Of a stretch of 64,000 nucleotides of DNA, positions 42,501-50,824 are shown piece by piece; position 1 is the stretch's first letter; each line of letters opens with the position of its first letter. Source of the DNA: Azospirillum sp. B510 (GTDB taxonomy: Bacteria; Pseudomonadota; Alphaproteobacteria; Azospirillales; Azospirillaceae); assembly GCF_000010725.1 (NCBI RefSeq), contig NC_013854.1, positions 897,001 to 961,000 of the forward strand, written 5' to 3'. The notes beneath the pieces were generated by a model. That model made no database searches. It worked only from the letters and a program-made list of their open reading frames with translations, and was not told the origin of the DNA. A program made the position numbers and the translations under genes.

Positions 42501-45500
42501 AATCTGCGCTCGGAAATTCTTTCCGAAACTCACATCCGCCATGAACTCGTTGATGTCGGTCTTGGTGCTGTTCTTGACGGCTTTCAGCACGTCTTCCGAC
42601 GCAGAGATCAGCCCCTGGCTGACGTTGTGGCGGATACCGGCAATGACCGCTTCGTCCAGCGTGTCGTAGGAGGCGCCCAGTTGCCCCGACGGTCCGCCGT
42701 CCCTGGAGCGAAACTTGCCATCCTTGGATTCCACGGCGATGCCAAAGCCGCCATTCGTCTTTCCCCCAACCAGGGCGATGAATTGCTTTGTCGCGGCATC
42801 GATGCTCTGGAGCAGTTGCTGCGCCTGTTCGGCGCTGCCATTGTTATCGGTGGCGGCGCCGGCGAAGGTCTGCCTGCCGTCAACATATTGCACCCCGGCG
42901 CCGGCCGCCGGCTTCCCACGGTCCTTTCCAAAAAGACCACCCAGCAACTGGCTGCCGATGGCGACCAGCGGCGCGAAGGGCTGGGCACCGGGGATGAACA
43001 TCATGGCGGTGGCGGCGGTGTTACCGATGCCTCCGATCACGTTCCCCGACCGGAAGTTCTGGAAGGCGTTGAAGCCGTAGCCGACCGCCCCGAGCGCATT
43101 GCCCCAGGTTGGACCGCCAGCCGCCTGAGCTCCCGTGCCGGTGCTGGCACCCTCGCCGCCGGCCAGCGTGCCGGTGGAGGTCTTGGCGACCGCAGCCGCC
43201 TGCGGCGCCGTGTATCCGATGTTTGACAGCCCAGGGATCGGCGTGTTCAGGAAGCCCTTGACGCTGCTGATCGCGCTGTTCGAACCGAAGATGCCGTCCG
43301 TCTTCAGCAGGCTTCCGAGTTGGGAGAAGCTGTTGGCGATCCCTTGCGGGCCGCCGGCCTGGACAACCTGACCGGGGATGCCCGCGCCCTTGATTCCACT
43401 GGCCGCGCCAATGACGCTCAGCAGCGCGCCGAGCGCCTGCTGGGTGCCATCCACCATGAAGTCGCCGGCTTGCTGTGACGACTGCGCAAAGGTGACGGCT
43501 CCCTGCGCCGCCTCCTTCTGTGCGGCGGTCAGCTTCTCGGCAGCGGTGGACACGCCGTCCGATGCCATGCCAAGCCGCGCGTCAATGTCGTCGGCAGCGG
43601 TAGATACGCTATCCATCGACTTGACGGTCGACAAAGCCGCCGATACGGCGTCGCGCTGCGCGGTGGTCAGGTTCTGGGTGGTCGCAGCCTGAGACGTGGC
43701 TGCGCCTTCAGCGCGAGCGGCCATACCCTCGACAGCGGTATTGGCGGTCTGGACGGACTTCCCGAACCGCTCGACATAGGTCACCGTTTCGGTCGGCAGG
43801 GCGCGGCCTTGAGTCAGGTACTGCTGCACCCGTGTCGGGCCGGCGTTGTAGGCAGCGGCGACCATGTTCCAATCGCCGCCGAACTGCCGGCCGAGCATCG
43901 CCAGGTACTTGATGCCGCCTCGCACATTCTCTCGGGTGTCGGTCGCATCGACGCCGAGCCATTTCGCCGTCGCCGGCATGAGCTGCATGACGCCCTGCGC
44001 CCCGGCGCTGGAGGTCAGCAGCCGGCCGTCGTCGCGGTGCTGGCGAAATCCGCTTTCGAGCTTTCCGATGGCGAGCGCGACTGCCTCTGGCACGCCCTGT
44101 GCGCGGGCCTCGGATCGGAGCAGATCCTCCACCTGACCGCCATCCCTGATCGCCACCGGCAGGGGGGCTCTGCCGGTCAGCGCCTGCGGATCGAGCGCCA
44201 CGGCAGCAGCGGAGCCGGCCTGCTGCACCCACATCGCGTTGGACGGCGACGAGCCGAGGCCGCCGGACACGCTGGTCACGATCCGGCTGAGGCTGCCCGG
44301 ATCGTTGGCCGGTCGCGGGGCATTGTCGTTCGCCGCGCCGATCGGCCCGGACATCAGCTTGGTCAGCGTGCCGGTCAGCCACGTCTCGGCTGGTTTCGTC
44401 ACTGTCGCGCGGAAAAAGACCCGCTTCAGGTCCTCGGCCAGGGCTTTGCCGGCATCGCCCGCCTTCTTCGCGCCGACGACCACATCCTCGAAAGCCGTGG
44501 TGATCGGCTGCGCCAGATTGGCGGCGTTCTGGGCGGCGTCCTGCAACTGACTGTTGACGCGCGCCAGCTCGCCCGCCTGACGGATATACGCCTGTGTGCC
44601 GGCGTCGGTCAGGTCAACACCTTTGTCGCGCAGCGTGTTGGTGGTTTGCAGGATCGCCACCGCCTTGGCGCGTTCGGCGTTGGATTGGCCCAGCATGCCG
44701 AATTCAGCGTTGGCCAACTCCACCGCCCTGCGCTGCTCGGCCGCCATCTGCGCGAATTCCTGCGACCGCCGCGCCGCATCGCGCGCCAGGATGCCGCGAC
44801 CGATGTCCTGGATCTGGCCAGCATCCTTGGTCGGTGCCAGCCCGCGCTTGCGCGCCTCGGCCAGGGCCTCGTTGGCGAGCCCTGCTTCCCGCGCGGCATT
44901 GGCGCCACGGCCCCAGGCGTCGGCCAGTCGCAGAGCGTCGTCGGTTTGCTGCTTCAGCGTGGCGTCGAACTGTGCCGCTTGGACCTTGCGCTGGGCATCG
45001 TCCACCGCCCGCAGGCGGCTCACGATGGCGTCATAGGGCTCGATTGTGCCGCGCGCCACCTCTGCCAAGGCATTCTGGTGGATCTCGGCCTCGCGCACCG
45101 CGGCGGTGGACTGGCCGTAGGCACGGGCCACCAGATCGGCGCCGGCCACCTCTGCGGCGGCGGCCCGGTTGCTGTCGTCCACCGCCTGGACGAGTTGGGC
45201 ACGCGCCATGCGGGCGGCCTGGATGCCCTCCAGTTCGGCCGCTTTCGCGCTCTTGCCGGCATTGGTCGCCGCCATCTCCGCCTGCACCCTGGCGGTTTCG
45301 ATGACGCGCTCGGCACCGACTTTCTGCATGACCGCCAACAACCTGTCGTTGGCCGCGGTCAGGTCGGAGATGGTCAGTGCCTCGTCCAGCGGCAGGCCGT
45401 CCCGCTGCGTCGGCTTGCGGCCGGGGATCGGGGTGCCCGCGGGAGCCGGCGGGAGCAATGGCGCCCTGCCGGTCAACGCTCCCTCGGAAAGGGTGGGGTT

Positions 45501-48251
45501 GGGCCGGGCCTTCGCCAAGCCGATGAACCACCCGAAGGGGTTCGGGAACTCCGTCTCTCTGGAGAAGGTCGGGAACTGGAAGTTCGCCGGGTCCTTGATG
45601 AAATTCGAAACCTCCTTCAGCAGGTCGGCCCCGACGATCTGCACCGTAACCACGATGGGGTGTTCCGCGGCGGCGTTCAGCAGCTCGTTGTAGGCGTGGG
45701 ACAGGTCTTCCATCGCCTGCCCGGCCGGGCTGAGCGACTCGCGATGCAGGCCAGAGAACCGATCTTTCAGTGCACCGACGGCGATGGCGAGCGCTTTCTC
45801 CCGGTCGCCATGCTCCAGGGCGGCGCGGGCGGCTTCGTACTGCGCCACCGAGAGGGCGCCGGTCTCCGCCGCCATCTCGCGCAGTCCCTTGACGCCGGTG
45901 GTCAACCAACCGGTCAGCATTCGGCCGGCATCGGAGGTGCCGCCGAAGACGCTGCCCATATCGATCGACAGCGAGCCGATGTCGCGGGCGATCTGCTCGC
46001 CGGCCAGCTTGCGGGTGTTGACGATATTCTTGACGACGGTGTTCGCCTCCTCACGCGAGGCGCCGCCACCCATCATACCGTCCGCAACGCTGCGCATTTG
46101 CTCGGCCGTCATGCCGGCCTGATCGCCGGTCGCCTTCAGCAGGACGGTGAACTCGCGCAGTTCGGCGGAGATCGTGTTCGCCCGGCCGAGCACCAGGCCA
46201 AAGCCGACAGCCAGCGATCCCACCCCCATCACCGTCAGCGCGGTGGTGGAGGTGAGAAGCGCCATCGCCCGGGACAGGCCGCCGACCGCACCCACAGCCT
46301 GCGGCGCCTGCTGGAGCATGGCGACCACCGCGGACTGGCCGGAACCGACCTGGACGACGAAATCCTGGATCTGGTAGCCGAGGTTCAGCGTCTCGTGCGC
46401 GGCCAGCTTTGTGCTGGTCGCGCTGCGGGTCGCAAGATCGTGCTGCTCCCGTAGCTTCGCCGACAGGGCGGCGTGCTGATCGGCAGTCAGCCTGATCCCG
46501 CCGACGCCATCCGTCAGCGCCTTGTCGAGCAGCGCCTGCCGCTCGGTCAGCTTCTCAGTGGCGCCGAAAGTGCGATCCAGGGTGCCCACCAGCCGCTGGA
46601 GCGCCTCCTCCTCCTTCTTCGCCGCGATGGCCGCGGGGGAGAGGGAGGCCGCGAGCTTGGCTTCATCGGCGGCCAGTTGGTCCAGCGACACGCCAGCCGC
46701 CGCCGCAGTGCTTCGGAGCCGGTCCAGGGCCTCCGTGTATTTCAGCGCGTCGCCGGCCTCCTTGTCGAAGGAGGCAACCGTCTTGCGATAGGTGACGGGA
46801 GCGTCGAACTGCTCCATCGCAAGGCTGGCCTCCCACTCGGTCGCCAGCTTCGCCTTGGCTTCGCGCGCTCCCCATTGGTCCATGGCGATCTGCGCTTCCC
46901 AGGCGGCGGCAACCTGCGCCTTCGTCTGGGCGATCCGCTCGCGCTGCTGGAACTCTTCGAGCGCCAGCAGCCCTTCCCATTCGGTGGCGAGCTTCGCCTT
47001 GGCTTCGCGTGCCCCCCACTCGTCCATCGCCAATTGCGCTTCCCAATTGGCCGCGACGTTGGTCTTGGTCTGGGCGATGCGCTCTCGGGCGGCAAACTCC
47101 TCCTGAACGAGGATGGCCTGCCATTCGGAGGCGGTGGCCTCCGCCGCCTTTGTGGCTTGGCCGGCGGAGCGCGCGGCAGGATCGTGGGCGGCGGCATAGG
47201 CGTTGAGCAGGCGGGTTGCCTCGGCCTCCTCCACACCAGCCCGGCGGATGGTGGCCTGCAACTTCGCCAGTCCGGCCACATACTTCTGCTGGGCGGCGTC
47301 GGTCAGCCCGAGCGAGACGCGGTAGGCGTCCAGTTCAGCGTCCGCCGCCGCGAACGCCGCGGTGATGTCGTCCAGGCGCTGCACGCTGCCGTCGTCCCCG
47401 AAGGTGATGGAGCCGGTCCCGCTCGATCCCCGTCCGGTGGTGGCGTAGCGGGTGGCGCCGATGGTTGCGGTGTTCGCCGTCTGGCGCGACAGGCCGACCG
47501 AGTCGTTGATGGCCTTCTGCGCTGCGGACACGCCGCGCAAGCTGGCCTCCAGCCCCTTCGCCCCGGCCGCCCACTCGGCAAAGCTGGTGTGCCCGGCGTC
47601 GAAAGAGGTGTTCAGATCCCGGAGGGCGCGGGCGGCGCGGTTCAGCCCGTCGGACATGCTGCCGGCGGTGGCATACACCTTGTCCAGCGCGCCAGCCCAA
47701 GAGCCGGCCGAGGCCGTGGCGGCGGCCATGCCAGCCGACAGCCCGCCGGCCGCTGCGTTCGCCGCTGCCGCGCCGGCTTCCACGTCCTTGAAATAGCGCG
47801 CCACCGCTACCCGCGCCTTTTCGGCGGCGGCCTCCATCTTGGCCGTGATGGTGGCGCGAAGCTCCTCCTTCTCGCCCGCCTTGGCGCTGCTCGCCTCCAG
47901 GTCATCCAGCGCCCGCTGATACGGCGCGATGGCCCGCGCGACGGCGGCAGCCTCCCGCTTGGTCCGGTCGAACTTGTTGGCGAGCTGGTCGTACGTCTGG
48001 GCGTGGCGCCTTACCCGCTCGTCGGCACGCTCCACGGTGCCGGCGTAGGAGTCGATGGCTTTCCCGGCGGCTGCGGCGCCGGCTGCAACCTCGTCGGTCG
48101 CCTTCTTCGTGCCCTGTCCAGCACGCTCCGCCTTCGCCTCGGTGGCGCTGAAGGCGTCGCCCAGGCCCGTGACCGCGTCGGTCGCCTTCTTGGCGCCAGC
48201 CGACACACCGTCTTGGAAGCCTACGTCCAGGCTCTCGATCTGATCAGTCAT
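39597..48251 (-). CDS. Tail tape measure protein with lytic transglycosylase domain
   Basis: Protein of 2884 aa from ATG 48251 (MTDQIESLDVGFQDG). Long coiled-coil N-terminal part with repeated EWxAxLAxEEFxxRERIAQTK units (DNA about 46800-47130). A lambda-H-like segment YQIQDFVVQVGSGQSAVVAM is followed by hydrophobic helices. An SLT domain (DNA about 43730-44140) has AIGKLESGFRQ, SAGAQGVMQLMPATA and MVAAAYNAGP. A tandem 69-residue repeat lies near 41164-41446. The length implies a tail of roughly 400 nm at 1.5 A per residue (family rule of thumb). Confidence 0.92.
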   Translation of the reverse strand: MTDQIESLDVGFQDGVSAGAKKATDAVTGLGDAFSATEAKAERAGQGTKKATDEVAAGAAAAGKAIDSYAGTVERADERVRRHAQTYDQLANKFDRTKREAAAVARAIAPYQRALDDLEASSAKAGEKEELRATITAKMEAAAEKARVAVARYFKDVEAGAAAANAAAGGLSAGMAAATASAGSWAGALDKVYATAGSMSDGLNRAARALRDLNTSFDAGHTSFAEWAAGAKGLEASLRGVSAAQKAINDSVGLSRQTANTATIGATRYATTGRGSSGTGSITFGDDGSVQRLDDITAAFAAADAELDAYRVSLGLTDAAQQKYVAGLAKLQATIRRAGVEEAEATRLLNAYAAAHDPAARSAGQATKAAEATASEWQAILVQEEFAARERIAQTKTNVAANWEAQLAMDEWGAREAKAKLATEWEGLLALEEFQQRERIAQTKAQVAAAWEAQIAMDQWGAREAKAKLATEWEASLAMEQFDAPVTYRKTVASFDKEAGDALKYTEALDRLRSTAAAAGVSLDQLAADEAKLAASLSPAAIAAKKEEEALQRLVGTLDRTFGATEKLTERQALLDKALTDGVGGIRLTADQHAALSAKLREQHDLATRSATSTKLAAHETLNLGYQIQDFVVQVGSGQSAVVAMLQQAPQAVGAVGGLSRAMALLTSTTALTVMGVGSLAVGFGLVLGRANTISAELREFTVLLKATGDQAGMTAEQMRSVADGMMGGGASREEANTVVKNIVNTRKLAGEQIARDIGSLSIDMGSVFGGTSDAGRMLTGWLTTGVKGLREMAAETGALSVAQYEAARAALEHGDREKALAIAVGALKDRFSGLHRESLSPAGQAMEDLSHAYNELLNAAAEHPIVVTVQIVGADLLKEVSNFIKDPANFQFPTFSRETEFPNPFGWFIGLAKARPNPTLSEGALTGRAPLLPPAPAGTPIPGRKPTQRDGLPLDEALTISDLTAANDRLLAVMQKVGAERVIETARVQAEMAATNAGKSAKAAELEGIQAARMARAQLVQAVDDSNRAAAAEVAGADLVARAYGQSTAAVREAEIHQNALAEVARGTIEPYDAIVSRLRAVDDAQRKVQAAQFDATLKQQTDDALRLADAWGRGANAAREAGLANEALAEARKRGLAPTKDAGQIQDIGRGILARDAARRSQEFAQMAAEQRRAVELANAEFGMLGQSNAERAKAVAILQTTNTLRDKGVDLTDAGTQAYIRQAGELARVNSQLQDAAQNAANLAQPITTAFEDVVVGAKKAGDAGKALAEDLKRVFFRATVTKPAETWLTGTLTKLMSGPIGAANDNAPRPANDPGSLSRIVTSVSGGLGSSPSNAMWVQQAGSAAAVALDPQALTGRAPLPVAIRDGGQVEDLLRSEARAQGVPEAVALAIGKLESGFRQHRDDGRLLTSSAGAQGVMQLMPATAKWLGVDATDTRENVRGGIKYLAMLGRQFGGDWNMVAAAYNAGPTRVQQYLTQGRALPTETVTYVERFGKSVQTANTAVEGMAARAEGAATSQAATTQNLTTAQRDAVSAALSTVKSMDSVSTAADDIDARLGMASDGVSTAAEKLTAAQKEAAQGAVTFAQSSQQAGDFMVDGTQQALGALLSVIGAASGIKGAGIPGQVVQAGGPQGIANSFSQLGSLLKTDGIFGSNSAISSVKGFLNTPIPGLSNIGYTAPQAAAVAKTSTGTLAGGEGASTGTGAQAAGGPTWGNALGAVGYGFNAFQNFRSGNVIGGIGNTAATAMMFIPGAQPFAPLVAIGSQLLGGLFGKDRGKPAAGAGVQYVDGRQTFAGAATDNNGSAEQAQQLLQSIDAATKQFIALVGGKTNGGFGIAVESKDGKFRSRDGGPSGQLGASYDTLDEAVIAGIRHNVSQGLISASEDVLKAVKNSTKTDINEFMADVSFGKNFRAQIDAMNSALDPTSNQIKAWTEASQQLGDQVKVSVTDWKDTASRLGLATETELTAAARKGITAMMGLGPAVEPLRGVSAVTKQAEIQFEAFRPALSALGYTAAEVADMAGKYTAKLKDDYLTSVGYQTRAGDLSITQLVDPGARATSTDRVKALGLDPKFAGVSALGNVLDQVDASATSGTLRFGDLRSAMEALNAALRDGVLTGDQYGTAVSGFTAAWQRNIGVLSALRDGSAAVETAINPSWRASADAQLSEAGMYGPQVLALRDVWQGVSDAAAVGTLTGDQLRAALADLNGQLTAGTISAEQQKAAVAQLTKAWQDNETAATRLQAAEDLNVRALRAEGKGGAADAQELQLRQQREFQQAVKDGQDAAYLGGLKYVQGLEAQTAALEQQNKVTQAAQDLHVRALRAENRGGDADTLELALRQQREFQQAVKDGQDAAYLGGLKYVQGLEAEAAKKEKLAALTAYTADINSRTYGVIGRDRDSGLLALQQQQKVELSQAEDKGYDTTQLKQLQAAEYAARAFSLAQADVLGWYDQEITARQTFISTLQDGALKVAQAAKQFAAARDALAISQDAPISPQERLTETKRQWDAALEIIRSTKKSDEEKDTARTNLISLGQTLTTIEKENSAGTARALYDMVMAAEKELGTVTPSSTAATAEADLKVAQDQLKELQRARTEAAALGQKNYGKLEDITGIMAQSYVVMQGFRAPLEQLTGTKSSATLPQMLAGLTTGTLPGIMTWARAQGPDATYQVLRAADEKLGWANNPYRYTASPDIASLGDKVSTDAWMSILRSVGYTGEANAWAINSWLAAYGKADQYEGAMRAWAHERGIPGFATGTLATPPGAVWVGEQGPELLWQGGGAAVASSADSIRIAGIYQTAANDRYPAGIASYQPAAPVPPVRGGDGNAAILAELRRLNAQIVEIKQALHDEEGAAQDQRGVLLTRLIRTVEALKSEIADQKPRRAA

Positions 48252-48266
48252 GGGCGTGCCTCGCAT

Positions 48267-48301
48267 AAAAAGCGACCCATCGGACTTGATGGGCGCTTTT
48301 T
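48267..48301. terminator. Bidirectional terminator between tape measure and 48374 gene
   Basis: AAAAAGCG-A-CCCATC (48267-48281) pairs with GATGGG-CGC-TTTTT (48288-48301) around a 6-nt loop; a T run follows the stem on both strands. It lies between the tape measure start and the divergent low-GC gene. Confidence 0.75.
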
Positions 48302-48321
48302 CAGAGAATTCTAGGGTTAGA

Positions 48322-48373
48322 CTCTCCAAAAAGCGGAGAGCAAACTAAGCGCCCTACAGCTTGGAGGAATGCT
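48322..48373 (+). promoter_or_regulatory. Leader of the low-GC moron gene
   Basis: A small hairpin CTCTCC (48322-48327)/GGAGAG (48335-48340) lies about 35 nt before the ATG. A strong Shine-Dalgarno, TTGGAGGAATGCT, precedes the ATG at 48374. AT-richer sequence (AGAGAATTCTAGGGTTAGAC, 48303-48322) may hold its own promoter, since the gene faces away from the late operon. Confidence 0.45.
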
Positions 48374-48892
48374 ATGGCGGAGATACCGGCGATTAAATTC
48401 GCTCAGAGGCACAAGCCTCTACATCTTCATTCGACCCAAACGATTGGAACGATAAACAATACGCAACCGATTTCCATTGGAGTTCGGGAGAGTATTGTTT
48501 ATTCGCCTGATGAAAAGGCTCCACTTAGAAGCTTCTACGTTGATATTTCCATTATCGAGGACAAAAAAGCGTCAGCTCTTTCATCAATTCCAGAGAGTGA
48601 TATTCCAGAAATACTTGCTGCCCTCGGCGGCTTCAGTGGGGTAATTACAGCGCAGCAAAGCTTTGTGCTGCGTCATGCGTTCTTCAACGCAACTCCGTTT
48701 ATTAGGTTTTCACTCATGGATGGATATAAAGGATCGTTAGGGTTTGGTGTGCAGATATATAATTCTGACGTTAATCGGGACGCCAACTTATCCGCATCGT
48801 CGTTCGGAAACGCAGATCCATTACTTGTAAACACTATCAAAATGCTTCGTCAGGCGCAGGACATGATTTCAAAGGTAGCGAAGAGCAGTTAG
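48374..48892 (+). CDS. Low-GC moron gene inserted in tail operon
   Basis: Protein of 172 aa (MAEIPAIKFAQRHKPLHLHSTQ...). GC is clearly below that of neighbours, and codon use differs (ATT, AAA, TTA frequent). It runs against the late operon, with a terminator on one side and a 4-nt convergent overlap with the next gene on the other. Hydrophilic mixed alpha/beta (IGVRESIVYSPDEKAPLRSFYVDISIIEDKKASAL; FIRFSLMDGYKGSLGFGVQIYNSD). No family recognised. Typical of independently expressed prophage passenger genes (fitness or phage exclusion), but function is unknown. Confidence 0.75.
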   Translation: MAEIPAIKFAQRHKPLHLHSTQTIGTINNTQPISIGVRESIVYSPDEKAPLRSFYVDISIIEDKKASALSSIPESDIPEILAALGGFSGVITAQQSFVLRHAFFNATPFIRFSLMDGYKGSLGFGVQIYNSDVNRDANLSASSFGNADPLLVNTIKMLRQAQDMISKVAKSS

Positions 48893-49644
48893 CGCCTCGG
48901 TAGGATGATGATGGCGGGGCTCTCAACGCGCGTTCCTTGACGTCCACGCGAGAGCCCCTGCTTCTTGCCGGTGGCCCAGACCTGCCGACGCTTCAGCCGG
49001 TACTGGTTGGGGAAATCCATCGTGTAGACCCGCTTGACCTCCACGAGGTCGCCAAAGCGGGAACGGATCGCCTTCACGGCGCCATCGAACAGGCCGGGCG
49101 GCACCGGGAAGGATAGCGACTGCCCCCCGATCAGCTGCACGTCGACCTTGCGGCTGTAGGGCAGCACGTTGCCGATGATGATTTCGGTGATGGTGGGGGA
49201 CAGCGCCGCCGGGTTGAACTGCGCCGCCGGGACGAACCGGCCGGCGGAGTCACCCTTGCCCGCATAGGCGGAGGCGCTGTCCTTGATGCCGAAATAGAAG
49301 CCGTCCCGGTAATGCGCCGTCTTGCCCGTGGCGGGGTTCAGCGGTGCGGAGGATCGGGGCGGGCTACGGTTGATGAGGAACGACAGGGCGAAGGTGCAGA
49401 CCGCTTCCATGATCGAGAACCGGTAGACGATGCGACCGCCATCTGCCGGCCGGACCGCGGTCTCGGGCGCACCCTCCACCCCATCGACCCAGCGCCGGTA
49501 CCGGCGGGAAGCCCGGCCGGCGGCAATCAGCCGGTCCCGCTCGGTGATGGCGATTTCCGCCAGCCGGCGGGACTGCGCTTCCGGAGAGAGCGCCCGATCC
49601 ACGAAGACCCGAAGCCGGGCGTTGAAGGCTGCCGCTTTCGCCAT
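48889..49644 (-). CDS. Phage structural protein, tail region
   Basis: Protein of 251 aa (MAKAAAFNARLRVFVDRALSPEAQSRRLAEIAITERDRLI). It has YRFSIMEAVCTFALSFLINRSPPRS, ALSPTITEIIIGNVLPYSRKVDVQLIGGQ and a basic C-terminus. Lies between the tail chaperones and the tape measure gene, a position usually given to tail or assembly factors. No precise family. Confidence 0.6.
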   Translation of the reverse strand: MAKAAAFNARLRVFVDRALSPEAQSRRLAEIAITERDRLIAAGRASRRYRRWVDGVEGAPETAVRPADGGRIVYRFSIMEAVCTFALSFLINRSPPRSSAPLNPATGKTAHYRDGFYFGIKDSASAYAGKGDSAGRFVPAAQFNPAALSPTITEIIIGNVLPYSRKVDVQLIGGQSLSFPVPPGLFDGAVKAIRSRFGDLVEVKRVYTMDFPNQYRLKRRQVWATGKKQGLSRGRQGTRVESPAIIILPRR

Positions 49645-49647
49645 GGG

Positions 49648-50432
49648 TCACTCCGTCGTCGGCTTCTTGTTCGCCTCCTTCACCTTCTCCGCCCACCACT
49701 CGGCATAGACGCCGTCCATGGCGCGGAGCAGGCGGAGAAGGAGGGGGAGGTCGTGCCCGTGGTCGGCCGCATAGGCGCGGGCCACCGACCACGGGATGTT
49801 GCAGGGGCTTGGAGGCCCCATGCCTCCGCCCCGCCATTGCCGGTCGTCGGAGAGCGCGTGCCAGGCACGCCATGCCCACCGGCACCACGGCAGGGGTTCG
49901 ACCGCCTCGCCCTCGTCATCCAGGCGGGCGGCCACCATCTCGGCCGCGTCGGGGTCATCCTCCGCAAGGTCGGCCAGCAGATCGTTGCTGTCCGCCTTGC
50001 GGTTGAGATGGTCCCGTAGGGCCGCCGTCAGTTTCCCTCGGCTTCCTTCGCGTCGGCCTCGCGGTCGGCAGAAACCATGCCGGCGGCGGTGAAGGCCGCG
50101 GTTGCGAGTTCGGAGAAATCCGGATCGCGGATGGTGTCGCAGAACTCCTCGAAGGAGACCGGGTTGCCGTCGTCGTCCGTCATCTTGACGTCGATCAGGC
50201 AGTGCTTGATCAGGCACTCGATGTTGATCGAGCGCTTCATCGCCACCGGCAGCTTCTCCGGATCGCCGCCGAAGCCCTTGGCGGCCTTGCGCTGCTTGGA
50301 CGCCTGGGCGTCCTGGTACTCGTCGGTGAAGCCGCGGGTGAGGATCTGGAGATCGAGATCGGGGTCGGGGCGCTTCCAGGCGCCGGTGGTGAGGGCGGTG
50401 GAGCTGCGCTTCAGGGAGGCGAGGTTCGCCAT
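49648..50432 (-). CDS. Tail assembly chaperone GT-like fusion (by -1 frameshift)
   Basis: Reading the first frame from ATG 50432 to the slip heptamer and then -1 gives a fusion of about 260 aa. The joint is ...AEG-GKLTAALRDHLNRKADSNDLLADL..., ending KKPTTE at 49648. The extension has DDPDAAEMVAARLDDEG, WSVARAYAADHGHDLPLLLRLLRAMDGVY and a charged tail, and no start codon of its own near its beginning. This is the lambda G/GT arrangement: G and GT bind the tape measure before tail tube assembly. Confidence 0.85.
50028..50432 (-). CDS. Tail assembly chaperone G-like protein
   Basis: Protein of 134 aa (MANLASLKRSSTALTTGAWKRPDPDLDLQILTRGFTDEYQDAQ...). It contains LPVAMKRSINIECLIKHCLIDVKMTDDDG and FEEFCDTIRDPDFSELATAAF, in line with tail chaperones and DUF1320/gpG-type proteins encoded after the tail tube gene. 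It stops at a TGA immediately after the slip site. The unshifted product is expected to be the major form. Confidence 0.8.
   Translation of the reverse strand: MANLASLKRSSTALTTGAWKRPDPDLDLQILTRGFTDEYQDAQASKQRKAAKGFGGDPEKLPVAMKRSINIECLIKHCLIDVKMTDDDGNPVSFEEFCDTIRDPDFSELATAAFTAAGMVSADREADAKEAEGN
50031..50037 (-). promoter_or_regulatory. Programmed -1 ribosomal frameshift site GGGAAAC
   Basis: Leftward zero frame reads GAG GGA AAC TGA. The heptamer G-GGA-AAC fits X-XXY-YYZ and allows tandem slippage into GGG AAA CTG ACG. The stop follows directly. Lambda uses GGGAAAG at the same junction. Confidence 0.88.
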
Positions 50433-50478
50433 GGCGGTAAGTCCTTGATCTGGTCGTTGGTCGGATGGGTGCGCGATG

Positions 50479-50508
50479 AAAGGGCGGGCGCCGACCAAAC
50501 GCCCGCCC
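50479..50508 (-). terminator. Terminator before tail chaperone genes
   Basis: A 9-bp perfect stem, GGGCGGGCG (50482-50490) with CGCCCGCCC (50500-50508), loop 9 nt; leftward it is followed by TTTC. Lies between the small tail gene (ends 50578) and the chaperone gene. Confidence 0.6.
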
Positions 50509-50577
50509 ACGGCCCGCGCGTGCCGTCATGCCGCCGGCAGGGCCGGCAGCCTCTTTCCCGTGGTCGTCGGGGTCTCG

Positions 50578-50814
50578 TCAGGCTTGGAAGAGGTGCCGGT
50601 ACTGCTCCGGAACCTCGATGCGGATCGGCCGGTCCACGCGCTCGATCACGGCTTCCTCGCCGTCTCGCAGCACGCGCCCATCAGGACCGGCCGCATAGGC
50701 GCGATACCAGCCCTCGGTGTCGTTGACCTCCACCACGCGCTGGAGCTTCTCGCCCGTCTCGCCGTCGAACACGGACACGAACTTGGCGCCGGGGTCGCCT
50801 GCCTTTATGTGCAT
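50578..50814 (-). CDS. Small phage protein after tail tube
   Basis: Protein of 78 aa (MHIKAGDPGAKFVSVFDGETGEKLQRVVEVNDTEGWYRAYA...). Beta-rich, acidic, ending EVPEQYRHLFQA. Similar short proteins with D-x-x-T-G-E/W-Y-R-x-Y features occur in head-tail regions of Rhodospirillales prophages (recollection, not searched). Possibly a tail tube decoration or chaperone; role unknown. Confidence 0.6.
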   Translation of the reverse strand: MHIKAGDPGAKFVSVFDGETGEKLQRVVEVNDTEGWYRAYAAGPDGRVLRDGEEAVIERVDRPIRIEVPEQYRHLFQA

Positions 50815-50824
50815 CGCCGCCCCC

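Noticed and set aside
43809..46454. 881-aa plus-strand frame opposite the tape measure gene
   Set aside because: Shadow frame; the minus strand has coherent tape measure sequence with a transglycosylase domain.
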